DNA of 64,000 nt from Stromatinia cepivora (Eukaryota; Ascomycota; Leotiomycetes; Helotiales; Sclerotiniaceae). The stretch lies in NCBI GenBank assembly GCA_014898415.1, contig RCTD01000025.1, positions 868,001 to 932,000 on the forward strand, written 5' to 3'. The translations under genes and the position numbers were made by a program. Positions 36,604-47,632 of the stretch are shown here, piece by piece; positions within the stretch are counted from its first letter, which is position 1; each line of letters begins with the position of its first letter. Under the pieces are notes generated by a model. That model saw only the letters and a list, made by a program, of their open reading frames with translations, was not told the DNA's origin and ran no database searches.

Positions 36604-37285
36604 ATCATTGGGACGTCGGCGTTTTTCCTTTAATTATCACATTAGAAACTAATATGCCACGTTCTCTCTTTTTTACATGACTTTTCATCAGCTTTTGAGC
36701 GGTTTTCACCTTCATTAGGATCATTAGGGGCGTGTGCTTTGCATATCCATCGCTGTCAAGGTTGCTCTACTTGTGCATCCGTTGCATTGATGGTTTTTAG
36801 AAAAATCCATGAAGGCATTTAGGGGAAGGGAGGGAAAACATTAGGCTTTTGAGAAGAGAGAATCCGAAATTGTACATTTGAATATTGTTTCCCCGAGACT
36901 GAGAAGTGCAGAGAATAATAATGAATCTCTTTTTAACCATTATAAAATGAAGTCCTTTCTTTGTTAAATGCCTAGGTACATTCTCAACTTTGCCAAGTCT
37001 TTATTTGAATCCACCTGTATTTGTTAGACGTGTGTTAATTATATCATCAAATGAGTTGTGAGCTGCGGGTCTTGATCCGCAAGTTGAATGATGCTGGTCT
37101 TGCTCTGGGTGCTTGCTGTTTGTGTTGCTATAATCAGAGGGGATGATGATGTTTTTGGCAAATAAGGTTCTTTGTCTGGTGTATGTTCAAACTTCAATTT
37201 ATTCTCAAATATACTCCTGGTAACTTTGGGCTTCTCCAACACAGTATGTCTGCCTGTCTGTCTATCTTGTTGGCGAATTACTGAG

Positions 37286-37316
37286 TGGATGGATGGATGG
37301 ATGGATGGATGGATGG
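37286..37316. repeat. Tetranucleotide microsatellite (GGAT)n
   Basis: About seven perfect tandem GGAT units in 31 bases. Confidence 0.95.
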
Positions 37317-37424
37317 TATAGTATGATGAGGTATGGTATGATGGATGATATGATGAGGTACTGAATTGTTATGATGGTAGTTTTTAGTGTGGGTTTGTGG
37401 GTGGGTTTAGGATTGGGGAATGAA

Positions 37425-37692
37425 GAGGAGATGAGGAGATGAGGAGATGAGGAGATGAGGAGATGAGGAGATGAGGAGATGAGGAGATGAGGAGATGAGG
37501 AGATGAGGAGATGAGGAGATGAGATGAGGAGATGAGGAGATGAGGAGATGAGGAGATGAGGAGATGAGGAGATGAGGAGATGAGGAGATGAGGAGATGAG
37601 GAGATGAGGAGATGAGGAGATGAGGAGATGAGGAGATGAGGAGATGAGGAGATGAGGAGATGAGGAGATGAGGAGATGAGGAGATGAGGAGA
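37425..37692. repeat. 8-bp minisatellite (GAGGAGAT)n, about 33 copies
   Basis: 268 bases of essentially perfect 8-bp tandem repeat, all purine except for the T in each unit. One unit near 37521 lacks 3 bases (gagatgagat), the only irregularity seen. Perfect conservation suggests recent expansion. Since 8 is not a multiple of 3, all three frames cycle together and stay open on the minus strand, which creates a spurious long frame. Confidence 0.97.
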
Positions 37693-38600
37693 GGGGTGAG
37701 GTGGGTTAGAGAAAGAGGATCTATGGTGGACTCATAGATGAAAGTAGTTGATGGAGAGGGGTAGGATGTGATGAGATTGCATTGGGAGAGAACAGAAAAA
37801 CAGAATAGAGAACAGAGAGGGGAAGAGGTTACATCTTGAATGTTGAAATTATTATACATCCAAACTACATCCAAACCACATTTAGCTATCTACCCCTACG
37901 AAAATTTATACTATCCCAATCGTGATCAAATGAAAAGTGTTGCTTGGGATCGTTGGGGTGGTCGTTCAATAATGACCTCAGTAACGGATGGGTGATGTGT
38001 ATATGAATAATGGATATAGATATATAGATATATAAACGATGACTATAATAATCGTAAGAAAGTGGATAAGAATAGAAAAAGATAAGAAGATAAATTTACA
38101 AATTGGGTTTAGGAAATATAAGGGTGTACAGGGAGGAGGATGTGGATATATTTGATTAGTTTTGTTGATTGGGTGGTGGGTGATGAATGTGAAGGAAGAA
38201 GGGTTGGTTTATAAGGAAGGAGATGGGAGATGGGGGTGGGGATAGGGATAGGAAGTTGGGAAGTTGAAAGATACAAGTCGAAGCTGGGTGGAGCTCTAGA
38301 TCTTGGAAAACTCGGATGGAGATTGGTTTTCTTCTGTAGTTTTTTACTCAATCCCACCGTAGATTATAACAATTTTATTATCCATTCGGCATTTTGCTAT
38401 ATGAAGGAAGTTCCTGAAATCTGGTTGATTCGTTTATAAAACTTCGATAGGCATAATCTAAAATCGATACATAGCTATTGATCTATAAACGAAAGAGAGA
38501 ATATTGCATATTCAGATATGATACACGAAGGTATCGAATCTAGGTGCAATACCACAACTCGCCATTCTTGCAAGAAGAGCAGTAAAGTGACTTTAGTTCT

Positions 38601-40197
38601 CTACAATTTCGCTTTAGGCTGCTTAAGCATAGTATCTGCCACTATCCTTCGTTGGATCTTTCCTGTAGCTGTCTTTGGCATGATATCTGTGAAGTATACC
38701 TACGATTATGAGTATCGTAAATGTGAAGTGATGGGGGAAATTAACAAAACATACCTGTTTCGGGACCTTAAACTTAGCCACCTTGTCCGCAACCCATTTC
38801 TTCAGCTCCGATGCATTTAATTTTTGATCTGACTTCAACACAATAGCAGCACCAACATCTTGACCATACATTTCATCCGGTATAGCAAAACTTACTGCTT
38901 CCGAAACGGCAGGGTGACGTGCGAGAATATTGTCTAGTTCGATGGGAGAGATTTTTTCGCCTCCTTTATTGATGAGTTCCTTGATTCGGCCAGTGATAAA
39001 TACATATCCATCCTTATCCATTTTCCCTTGATCGCCCGTTCTGAAAAATCCTTCTTGGGTAAAGGATTCCTTGTTGGCTTTTTCATTGTTGAGGTAACCT
39101 TTTGTGACGTTCTCACCACGGATGGAAATTTCTCCTTCAGAGCCAAGAGAGACTTCTTTGCCCTCGTCGTCAAGAATTCGTACTTCGACTCCTTGACCGA
39201 TCCCTACGGAGCCGGGCTGGCGTTTTCCGGGTGGGAGAGGATTGGATGTCATTTGGTGGGAGGCTTCTGTCATGGCGTATGCTTCAAGAACAGGGGCATT
39301 GTATGTTTCTTCTAGTGCGTGGAAAGTGGTTGGAGAAAGGGGGGAGGAACATGATCGGATGAATCGAATGTTGGGTTTAGTTATGGGTGGTGGATTTTTC
39401 AAAAGGATTTGATGGATAGTTGGAACAGCGGTATACCAGTTTGCTTTATGTGTAATGAAATCACTCCAAAACTCTGAAGCAGAGAACTTAAGGGGGACGA
39501 TGACGGAACCACCGGACATTAAGGGAGCTAGGAAACCGGCTAGAAGCCCATGGACGTGGAATAGAGGCATAACGAGCATGGTACGGTCCTCAGGAGTAAG
39601 CTTGTATGTAGCCTGGATATTCTTCATAGTTCTAGTAAGATTCCTGTGTGTCAATGGCACGGCCTTTGGTCTTCCTGTTGTTCCGCTGGTATGTAGAACT
39701 AAAGCAACATCATCCGGTTGAGCCTGCTCAATCTTCTGGTTTCCTTTCCCTTTGAGTTTCCCCTCATCCTTGATATCCAATACAACTTCCTTGCCATTCC
39801 AGTAACATTCTGCAATAGCAGCATTATATTTCCTCGCAGCCCTCACAGCAGGTCCATCCTTCTGAAATGAATCTTTAGGTACAAGAGCAACTGCAGAGCT
39901 CAAATCATCGATATAGAATTCAAATTCCTCCTGTTTGTATGAAGAGTTAAGAGGTGCGGCAATTCCTCTTTGCCATGATGTAGCCAAGAATGCAACAATG
40001 AATTCATAGGTGTTTGGTAGAGCAATGGATACTGCAGCCTCGGATGTAACACCTAGCTTGACAAGCTTCTTTTGAAACGAAGATATTTCGATGGAGAGTT
40101 GTTTATAGGTAATTGTGAGAGGTTGCTTTCCTGGAATAATAATTGCTGAGGTAGTATTACCTGTGGGGAAGAAATTGGCGAGAGTGGTGACAGACAT
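38601..40197 (-). CDS. PCS60: Peroxisomal acyl/oxalyl-CoA synthetase, PCS60-like
   Basis: AMP-forming CoA ligase; yeast Pcs60/Fat2 and plant AAE3 activate oxalate. Exons 38755-40197 and 38601-38699 give 513 residues. Adenylation motifs are LVLHTSGTTGRPKAVPLTH, YAMTEASHQM (A5), FFRTGDQGKMDKDGY with ITGRIKELINKGGEKISP, and the final PKTATGKIQRR containing the C-terminal catalytic Lys. The last three residues are AKL, a canonical PTS1, reached only if the 55-nt intron (38700-38754) is removed; retention gives an unrelated tail without the signal. VMPLFHVHGLLAG and SVGIGQGVEVRI match the AAE3/Pcs60 branch. In oxalate-producing fungi such an enzyme could detoxify oxalate (inference). Confidence 0.95.
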
Positions 40198-40636
40198 CTT
40201 GGCCTGCGTGAATTGGAAGACGATGGTTGGTCGAAAGGATGATAATCGTTGTCACTGTACAAGGTATAAAATAAAGCTAAGATCAAAATGTAACTTCAGG
40301 AAAATGAACAATTGACGAATAGGGTATAAAATTGCTTCAAATTATTGGTTTAGATATGATGAGAAAATTGAATGTACAGAGGGACAAAAGTTAATAACAA
40401 CATTTCCAACATTTCCAACTACTTCCCAACTCCCCCAAGGCTCGCAAAGCCCTTATCGCCAGGGTTCCTCCTTGTACTCTTTATCGAATAAGGTATCAAA
40501 AGAAGCTATTCATCACCTGACTCTGAGAACATACAGCCTCATGCGCCAGGCTGTGAGTGTTTCGCAAACGATTTCGATTTCGATTTCGATTTCGACATTA
40601 TTTATCTGCTCTTCTTTCGCAGATTGATTTAAAATT
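40198..40636. promoter_or_regulatory. Divergent promoter, PCS60 / SPF45
   Basis: 439 bases between divergent start codons, containing a (TTTCGA) hexamer array at 40571-40594 about 45 bases before the SPF45 start. CCCAACTCCCCCAAGG near 40425 is the only G/C-rich patch. Confidence 0.5.
40571..40594. repeat. Hexanucleotide repeat (ATTTCG)4
   Basis: Four perfect tandem ATTTCG units in the SPF45 promoter or 5' leader. Confidence 0.93.
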
Positions 40637-42362
40637 ATGTCGAATCCTCCCAATGCGACTCCTGCACGAAATGGGCTTTCTCTCTATGCGAACTTGTTAG
40701 ATCCGTCATCGAGTGATACTCCCGGCTCCATTACCAAAGGACCAGTCGTTTTCAAAACTGGCGTAGCTTCCGTGGAAGATGAAGCTTCAACTAAGAAACC
40801 CCAGATTGATGCTGGTATGCCATAGACGATTTACAAAATTGTGTCCAAGTTTAATGAGCATCGCACTAAATCTTTAAATAGCTGCCCTAAGATTTCAACC
40901 TACAAGAAGACCACAACTTTCTTCACAGAAGCCGAAAGCGAAATCATCATTCCCAAAAGTTACCACAGTCAATCCAAGTACCACCGAGCCAACCAATGCA
41001 CCTCTGGTGAAAGCTCCAGCATCTAATGCTGTCAAACCAGCTTCTAAGAGCACTTTGGCTGATTGGGCTGCTGACGACGACGATGTTAATGGGTTCTACG
41101 TCGGCGAGAAGAGGCAAAGAGGTGGTAGGAAACGAAGAAAGAAGAATAGGGAAGAGCAAGCTGTAGCACAAGATTGGGATGATATCTATGACCCGTCGCG
41201 GCCAAATAACTACGAGGAATATAAGAATAGTGATGAGAAGGTTCGGGAAGTACGAGAGTGGAAGGATAGACTATATGCTCATAGAATGGCGCGAAAGACA
41301 TCGAGCGATAGTGATGAAGAGGAGCCATATCGCACAAAGATTGGTAGTAAGCGATTCTTCTTTCTGTTTGTTTTCGCGCTGCTAATGATGCTCAGACCAA
41401 TTTGCTCCACCTCCAAATTATTCGTTTGCTCCTCCGCCAATCGATTCTCCTCCCAAAAAACGTTCTAAGTCACCAGAGAGTGACTCTTATAGTCCTACTC
41501 TTGACACACAATCCCGTACAGCCCATCTACCTCCCGAAGATCAACCTTTACCTCCACCAGCACCACTATTACCGGGAGCCATTTCCAGAGCACCAGTGCG
41601 GTATAACTTACCGCCGGCGCCAATTGAACTTCCAGCTTCGGAAGAAGAATTAGATAGAGCGCTCGCAGATGAGAGGGATGATGAAGATGAAGCAGAACCA
41701 GATGAAGATGCACCAAAATCACTTCGCCCAGGCCAGAAAGGTTTTGCAGAACGTCTAATGTCCAAATATGGTTGGAGTAAAGGGTCAGGACTCGGTGCAG
41801 ATGGCTCTGGTATGATTACACCTCTCCAAGTCAAACTTGACAAGCGCAAAAAGAAGTCCGATGCCGAAGGTGGTGGATTCCGGGATTCGGGAGGAAGAGG
41901 AAAGATCATTGGTGGAAAGAAGATTGTTAAGGAGGAAGAAACAGGCAGATTTGGACCAATGTCCGAAGTTATAGTACTGCGTGGAATGGTAGATAACATG
42001 GATCTAGATGAGGAGGTAGAAGGTTCGGGGGATGGGGGAATAATGCAGGAAATTGGGGATGAATGTGGTGAAAAGGTATGTTCGATTGTGGGAATGGCTC
42101 ATATACAACAACACTAACAGGCTACAGTATGGAAGAGTTGAACGAGTGTATATTGACAGGCAAAGTGCTCCAGCAAAAGTCTTCGTCAAATTTACTAATC
42201 AGTTATCGGCGCTGAGGGTATGTGATCCATTGTTATTCCCTACTTGGCTAAAGCTAATCTAAACAGGCTGTGAATGCACTTGAGGGGCGTATATTTAATG
42301 GGAATACCATATCAGCTTTGTTTTATGATACGGAAACTTTTGAGAATGGTATTTATGAATAG
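40637..42362 (+). CDS. SPF45: Splicing factor SPF45/DRT111-like (G-patch + RRM)
   Basis: Nuclear pre-mRNA splicing factor (human RBM17, plant DRT111). Exons 40637-40814, 40882-41346, 41396-42075, 42128-42217 and 42267-42362 give 502 residues. The N-terminal region has SLYANLLDP and an early LADWAAD-DDDVNGFY tract, then PYRTKIGNQFAPPPNY, a Pro-rich middle, the G-patch (FAERLMSKYGWSKGSGLG), and a C-terminal UHM-type RRM beginning EVIVLRGMV, with YGRVERVYI, VFVKFTN and FNGNTISALFYD. The RRM carries the RNP1-like stretch in degenerate form as in U2AF-homology motifs. The splice at 41346 has two possible donors 3 nt apart in effect (GG-GTAG or GTA-GTAAGC), differing by one residue; I chose GTAAGC. 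Confidence 0.93.
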
Positions 42363-43605
42363 ACGATTAAATTTATTCATTTACAAACCGAAGTTGTGGC
42401 ACAAGTATGATCGTGATGACGATTGAGGTCAACATTGGCATCTGCAGTACTATTCCAACTTATTCTTTTCTTCTCTTTGCATACACGAACTCGCAGTACA
42501 TGTATTTTTTTTTATTCCTTTGTTGTTCTGCAGTCAGATGCTCTGTCGCTTCTGAAGGTCAATACCCCGTCTATTTCAATATTCATATCACCACTTTAAG
42601 TGCCTACTGTCTCAATTCCTATATCATCCTCTCCTCCTTCGTCTAGTGTTTCCATTCCTGATCAAATTTTACAATTATCTCATCCTACAAGCGGAATGAA
42701 ATGTGCATCCGGATGAACGTCCCTTTTCAAGGTGTGGCGGCTGATCTTCAGGCCAGATATACCGCGAGTTGCTCGAGGTGGCTCCGGAGATGGTAGTGTG
42801 GGAAGAAAAATATGGCGAAGGGGGTGATCCGGCGAGCTGCCGATCTATGGACATTCGTCATCTGCAGCTTGACCCCGAAATTGATACTATTTTCTATTCG
42901 AGATTCTATCCCCCTTGTCTTAATTAATATAGTATAAAAGATATATTAATTTTTTTTCAATATATTAGTTAGTATTTGTCTAGAACTTTATAAGAGTTCT
43001 TGAGTTATACTACATTAAAATTTCTTTTTATTTTTCTAGATTTTTTATATATATAAATTAAGAATGTCTAGAGTAAGCAAATCAATAATATATCTAGTGA
43101 AATGTTTTATTTATAGTATTTTAAGTTGTAGAGAAGTCTCTAACTTCCCAGTTACGAAAATGGACTTGATGAAATTCTACCAAGTTCCTGGTGTTAGTGT
43201 AGTTCTCAATTTGATTAGTGGTTTTAGTGTTTCAGCGCCTTCAACTACTCCCCGCCTGAACATCCTACAAGTACAATATATTACACCGCGCAATGTTCCA
43301 CAACATTCAAAATGCAACAGCCATTTCATAGCTCGTGTCCCAACACTGATGGCGTTCTGCTATACTATATGCTCTATACAGCCTTTCTCTAAAAAGGTTA
43401 GTAGCCTTTCCGTCTCAGAATTGCTTCCTCGCCTAGGGGCAATCTTAAAAGTTATGCTTCTCTTCCTAATATATGTTTCTCTATTGTTAGAGCCGTCTTT
43501 TCTCCCTTTCAAGTTCCATTAATGAGCATTATATTACCTATCTACCCTTCAGTACTGTCAACACTGCAAACTCCATATTCAATTGGTACTGTTCATTCTT
43601 TTCAA
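42363..43605. other. Intergenic region with AT-rich island
   Basis: 1.24 kb. After the SPF45 3' UTR, a GC-moderate patch (42690-42880) precedes an AT-rich island (about 42890-43130) with many TpA steps. A frame from 43064 to 43522 has no family features and sits mostly in the hydroxylase leader; I do not call it. An in-frame ATG at 43522 would extend the hydroxylase by 28 residues. Confidence 0.5.
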
Positions 43606-44806
43606 ATGGCGAACATCACAGACAATTCGTCCTTTCCCTCTGTGCCATCATGCACGCTATACCCTCGTTCATCTATGATACACGGGGTGTCCGATCATAT
43701 CCTCGGTGTGATATTGCCAACATTGATTTACATTGCTGGGAGTGTAGTCTTTTATGCCTTCAACAAGTTTGAACTATTCAGCAACTACCGCATCCATCCA
43801 CCGAAAGAGGAACTACATCGAAATCGCGTTTCAAGACTGGGTTGTCTTCTGAATGTAATGCGTTATCATGTGATACAGATTTCGATAGGATTGCTACTCA
43901 CTTACAACAAGGAGGCGGAGCTTGTTGAAATGGGGGATTGCGAGATATATCAATGGGCGTGGCGGGTGAGAAAGTCTTTTGCGGTCATTCCTTGGGCATT
44001 GACGCTTCTCGGCCTGGATATTCAAGGACTTATATCAACATCCCGCAAAACACCTTTGTTGTCGCATATTTTGGCAACTAGCTATGATATATTATCAAGT
44101 CCAACCTTTACTGCTGTAGAGTGGAACTTGGCGCGTATCATAATTTCTTTCGTGATACCAGCGGTACAGTTCACGGTGTATCTCGCAGTTGTGGATACAT
44201 GGATCTATTTTCTACATCGTCTCTGTCATGTTAACAAGACTCTTTACCGTATGTAAATACCCTCCTAATTCGACCCATCTAATTGGAATTTCTTCTAGGG
44301 ATCGTGCATGCTCAGCATCATCAACTTTACGTGCCTTATGCCTATGGAGCCGTGTACGCTCATTGGACCGAAACTATTTTCCTCGATGTCTTGAGCTTCA
44401 TCTTAGCGAACACTATTTCCGGGATATCAGTTCGTCAGGGGATGATTCTATCTTCGCTGGCGACGCTGAAGACTATTAGTGATCACTGCAATTTTGTGTT
44501 TCCTTGGGATCCTTTTGGATACATTAACGGCAACAATGCAAAATTCCACGACTTGCATCATCAGAGTTGGGGTCTTAAGGTTAGTGAAGTTTCGATTTTA
44601 AGCACCTTGCTGTCTTCCTGAAGACGCTCTAACATGAGCCCATCTAGCATAACTTTTCTACGTATACCGTCTTTTGGGATAGACTACTTGGAACCGAATG
44701 GACTGATGTTCAAGGGGCGGACATGCGTTATGTTCGAACTCACGAATTAGTTAAAGCTCGCAGAAAGATAGACGAGATTACTGTTGCACACCCAAAGGCG
44801 GAGTAG
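43606..44806 (+). CDS. Membrane fatty-acid hydroxylase superfamily protein (SUR2-like), copy 1
   Basis: Di-iron ER hydroxylase of the sterol desaturase/SUR2 group; the closest familiar role is C4-hydroxylation of sphinganine. Exons 43606-44248, 44299-44579 and 44648-44806 give 360 residues. N-terminal TM segment (ILGVILPTLIYIAGSVVFYA) is followed by YRIHPPKEE and more hydrophobic segments. The His boxes are HRLCH, HAQHHQ and HDLHHQ, with LKHNFSTYTVFWDRLLGT after the last, as in SUR2. I start at 43606 because the next paralogue begins at the corresponding place (MDTLITNTSS against MANITDNSS). Its paralogue lies 0.74 kb downstream on the same strand. Two copies next to an NRPS-like locus suggest a specialised rather than the housekeeping SUR2; the substrate is unknown. 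Confidence 0.9.
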
Positions 44807-45543
44807 GGATTGATTCAGAATGTCTCAGGGGCTTAATATTCGGAGATAAAGAATCTTGTGTATCTGTCTCGGACAGTGTGTCCAATAGTCCCGGGCTGCA
44901 GTCCGATTTGAACCTACCAAACATTCAATCTTGGAAAATGCTTTAATTGTTTTAACAAAGTTACGGTTTTAAATAGATTTGGTATCTGAGATAATTCCAA
45001 TGTTCAAAATGATTTCAATATTCATCCGTCCTTCATTGCTAGACTGCAGTCCGGACTATTGAATCCTTTGAAACTTTTCATTGATTGCATCTCCAAATTA
45101 TTTTCCGTGCCCTTGATACTTTGGCGCGCACGGAAGAAATCATATTGGCGTAGCCTGGGTTGCCACACATAGCTAATTCTACCACTTGTGCCGTGTTTCC
45201 ATTGCCGTGCGATTTTTTTTACCCCTGGTTGAGAAATGCAGCCACAAATGGATCAATCGTCAGCTGAATCGGACAGTGCATACAATGGGCGTCACCATGA
45301 ATTTCTGTTTTAGGGTCAGATCGCTAAGCATCAACAAAAATCGAAGTAATGTTTAATGAATGCACTTGTAATGGTTGTGGTACGGATGTAGCCAGACGAG
45401 GCTATCTGGATGTAGCATTTCGATAATTTTGTTATATCACAAGATTTCAGTACGACTTCATGCTTCTTTAAATCTTAGCTACATTTCTCCAGCGCCGAAA
45501 CTTTTCTCTCAAACTTTTCTCTTGGTATTATCTGCCGCTCAAG
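44807..45543. promoter_or_regulatory. Spacer between the two hydroxylases
   Basis: 737 bases with the 3' UTR of copy 1 and the promoter of copy 2. Two similar phrases (ggctgcagtccgatttgaa near 44894 and agactgcagtccggactatt near 45042) share CTGCAGTCCG but I cannot assign them a role. No gene seen. Confidence 0.4.
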
Positions 45544-46816
45544 ATGGATACTCTAATCACCAATACCTCTTCCACTACTCCCACCTATACGTTATCCTCT
45601 AATTTTCCTCGGCTACCTCTATCCTCTCATATATCAGATTTCCACCTTTCCCTCCTCCTTCCTGTTCTTGCATACTGGTCTCTCTCTTTCTTCTGGGCTA
45701 TCATCTCATATTATGATCTCTTTTCTACCTATCGCATCCACACACCTGCTGAGATCCAGACCCGCAACCGTGCTACGGCTCGCGAAGTCCTACGCTGTAT
45801 TATCTGTCAGCAGATAATTCAGACAGCATGGGGCTTATTCTTGGGCCATGTGGTTCTTGGAACCCATGATATGGTTGTGATAGAGGAATACGACATTGCT
45901 GTCTGGGTGGATAGGATTAGAAACGGAAGTTCCTGGGTAGCATGGAGCTTGAAGCTGGGGATGGCGGCCTCGGGGTTTGATCTTGCGAGATCAAAAGGCT
46001 CGTTGCATCTTCCGCTTCATATTTCTATCACCACTCATGTAAGTCACCTCGTGGGAACTTGCATCTTCAACATGTCTTTTGCAATGGCTGATGCTTATCG
46101 AAGGATGGACAAATTATTGCATGGGAGGTTGTATTCGCGCAAGTTATATATAGGGTTCTTGCTCCGGCCGCGAGATTCGGTGTTGCAATTTTCTTTAGCG
46201 ACTCCTGGCAATACTTCTGGCATCGTGCCATGCATGAGAATAAATGGATGTACCGTATGTCTTTGAACCATCTCTTTCGATAAACTTCCGCTAACTCATT
46301 CATTTTCACCAGGAAATATCCATTCCCAACATCACCGCGTTAACGCTCCATACGCCTTCGCTGCCTTTTATAATACCCTCACCGAAGCCTTCATTATAGA
46401 TACCGTGGGAACCACACTCTCCTTCTTCTTCTCCGGACTTAGCATGCGTGAAGCTATGGTATTCTCTACAATTAGTGTGTTAAAAGGCGTCGATGATCAT
46501 TGTGGATACAAACTTCCCTGGGATCCTCTACAATGGCTAGGCGAACAAGGGACCGTATTTCACGACATTCATCACCAGACTTGGGGTGCAGGCGTGAGTA
46601 GATTATTTTTCTTGTTCATTAATTTTGGTGATCATTTGGGTTAAATTTGGAATTGGCACTGATTGTTGAGGTGGTGAGCAGACAAATTATTCGCAGGTTT
46701 ATACAACGTTTTGGGATCATGTGTTGGGGACAGTTAGTAAAATGAGCCAGGAAGAGATGGAGGGACTTTATAAGAAGGGACGAGATGGTGCGGAACGGGC
46801 AAAGAAAGTCAATTGA
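45544..46816 (+). CDS. Membrane fatty-acid hydroxylase superfamily protein (SUR2-like), copy 2
   Basis: Paralogue of the preceding gene. Exons 45544-46038, 46104-46254, 46313-46593 and 46682-46816 give 353 residues. Shared marks include FSTYRIHTPAE, the His boxes HRAMH, HSQHHR and HDIHHQ, DDHCGYKLPWDP, and TNYSQVYTTFWDHVLGT. It has one more intron than copy 1. That intron (46039-46103) must be removed: reading on in frame misses the first His box entirely. With acceptor AAG at 46103 the frame gives IIAWEVVFAQVIYRVLAPAA then WQYFWHRAMH, which aligns with copy 1. GCTGATG at 46087 is a good branch point. Low identity to copy 1 outside the motifs indicates old duplication and divergence, so the substrates may differ. 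Confidence 0.88.
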
Positions 46817-47632
46817 TGGTGAAATGAAAGTTGAAGGCTGAGGGAAGGCTTAGAAGTATGCACGCAGCGCCGATGGACGTTCAAGTGAGAAGCTTTTCTT
46901 GGTCTGGTAAAATTCGCTATAGGGTGATAAAGTACATTCCGACAACTTCTGTGTTGATTATGGATAATGCACTATTCTCGTTTTATATTTTCATTATTAA
47001 TTTTTCCTCCTGTAAAGTAAAAATCTGGTTATCGGACTATTTTGACTACTCCCATCTCATACACCAATATATCTCTAAGAGGTTTTAATTAGATTGTAAA
47101 AATAGTGATTCTTATCTCATATATACTGTACATATAATGATGATGCGTATGCTAACATATACTTTAAAACTGTTATTATTCTATAAGCTCTCCCAATACT
47201 AAACTTACCAAGCTATAATTGGGAGAGGGTGGTCTGTAAAACATGACGTAGCAGCCAGCTTATCATTCATATTTTGATAGATGGACTTATACTAAGAGTA
47301 CAATTCACAAGTTCAAAATTTCCCTCTGTCTAACTTTGTGACCGCAGGTTGTCACAAATACCATGTGTACAGTGAAGTGCAACACTGTTTGTGCAACAAA
47401 TATATATAACTTAATTAGACGCTGAAATTACAATTTGAGACTTTTGGTGTGCTTTGTGCAAAAGAAAGCTTAGTTACATTTATCCAGGAAACAGCAAAAT
47501 AAATGAAAATGAGATATGTATATGAGAGAAATTTGGAAAGAAAAATGCAGAAAGCTCCATGTAACAAACCAAATAGCTTGACGAGTCGAAAATATCAAAT
47601 ACTGTCCGAAAAGCTTAGTCTTTTATCACAAT
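46817..47632. other. Convergent intergenic region
   Basis: 816 bases, AT-rich from 46960 to 47220, between the hydroxylase and the transporter stops. No gene supported. Confidence 0.5.

Larger units (their letters stand above)
36604..38600. other. Intergenic region with satellites
   Basis: 2 kb between the ECM33-like stop and the acyl-CoA synthetase stop. It contains the 3' UTRs of two convergent genes, a GGAT tetramer array, and a long 8-bp minisatellite. A long minus-strand frame across the minisatellite (Ser-Ser-Pro-His-Leu-Leu-Ile repeats) is an artefact of the repeat. No gene supported. Confidence 0.6.

Noticed and set aside
37407..37874. Long minus-strand frame of SSPHLLI repeats
   Set aside because: It is created by the 8-bp minisatellite, which keeps frames open; no start context, conservation or domain.
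43064..43522. 152-codon + strand frame before hydroxylase copy 1
   Set aside because: Starts in an AT-rich island, has no recognisable domain, and ends at the hydroxylase leader; likely chance.
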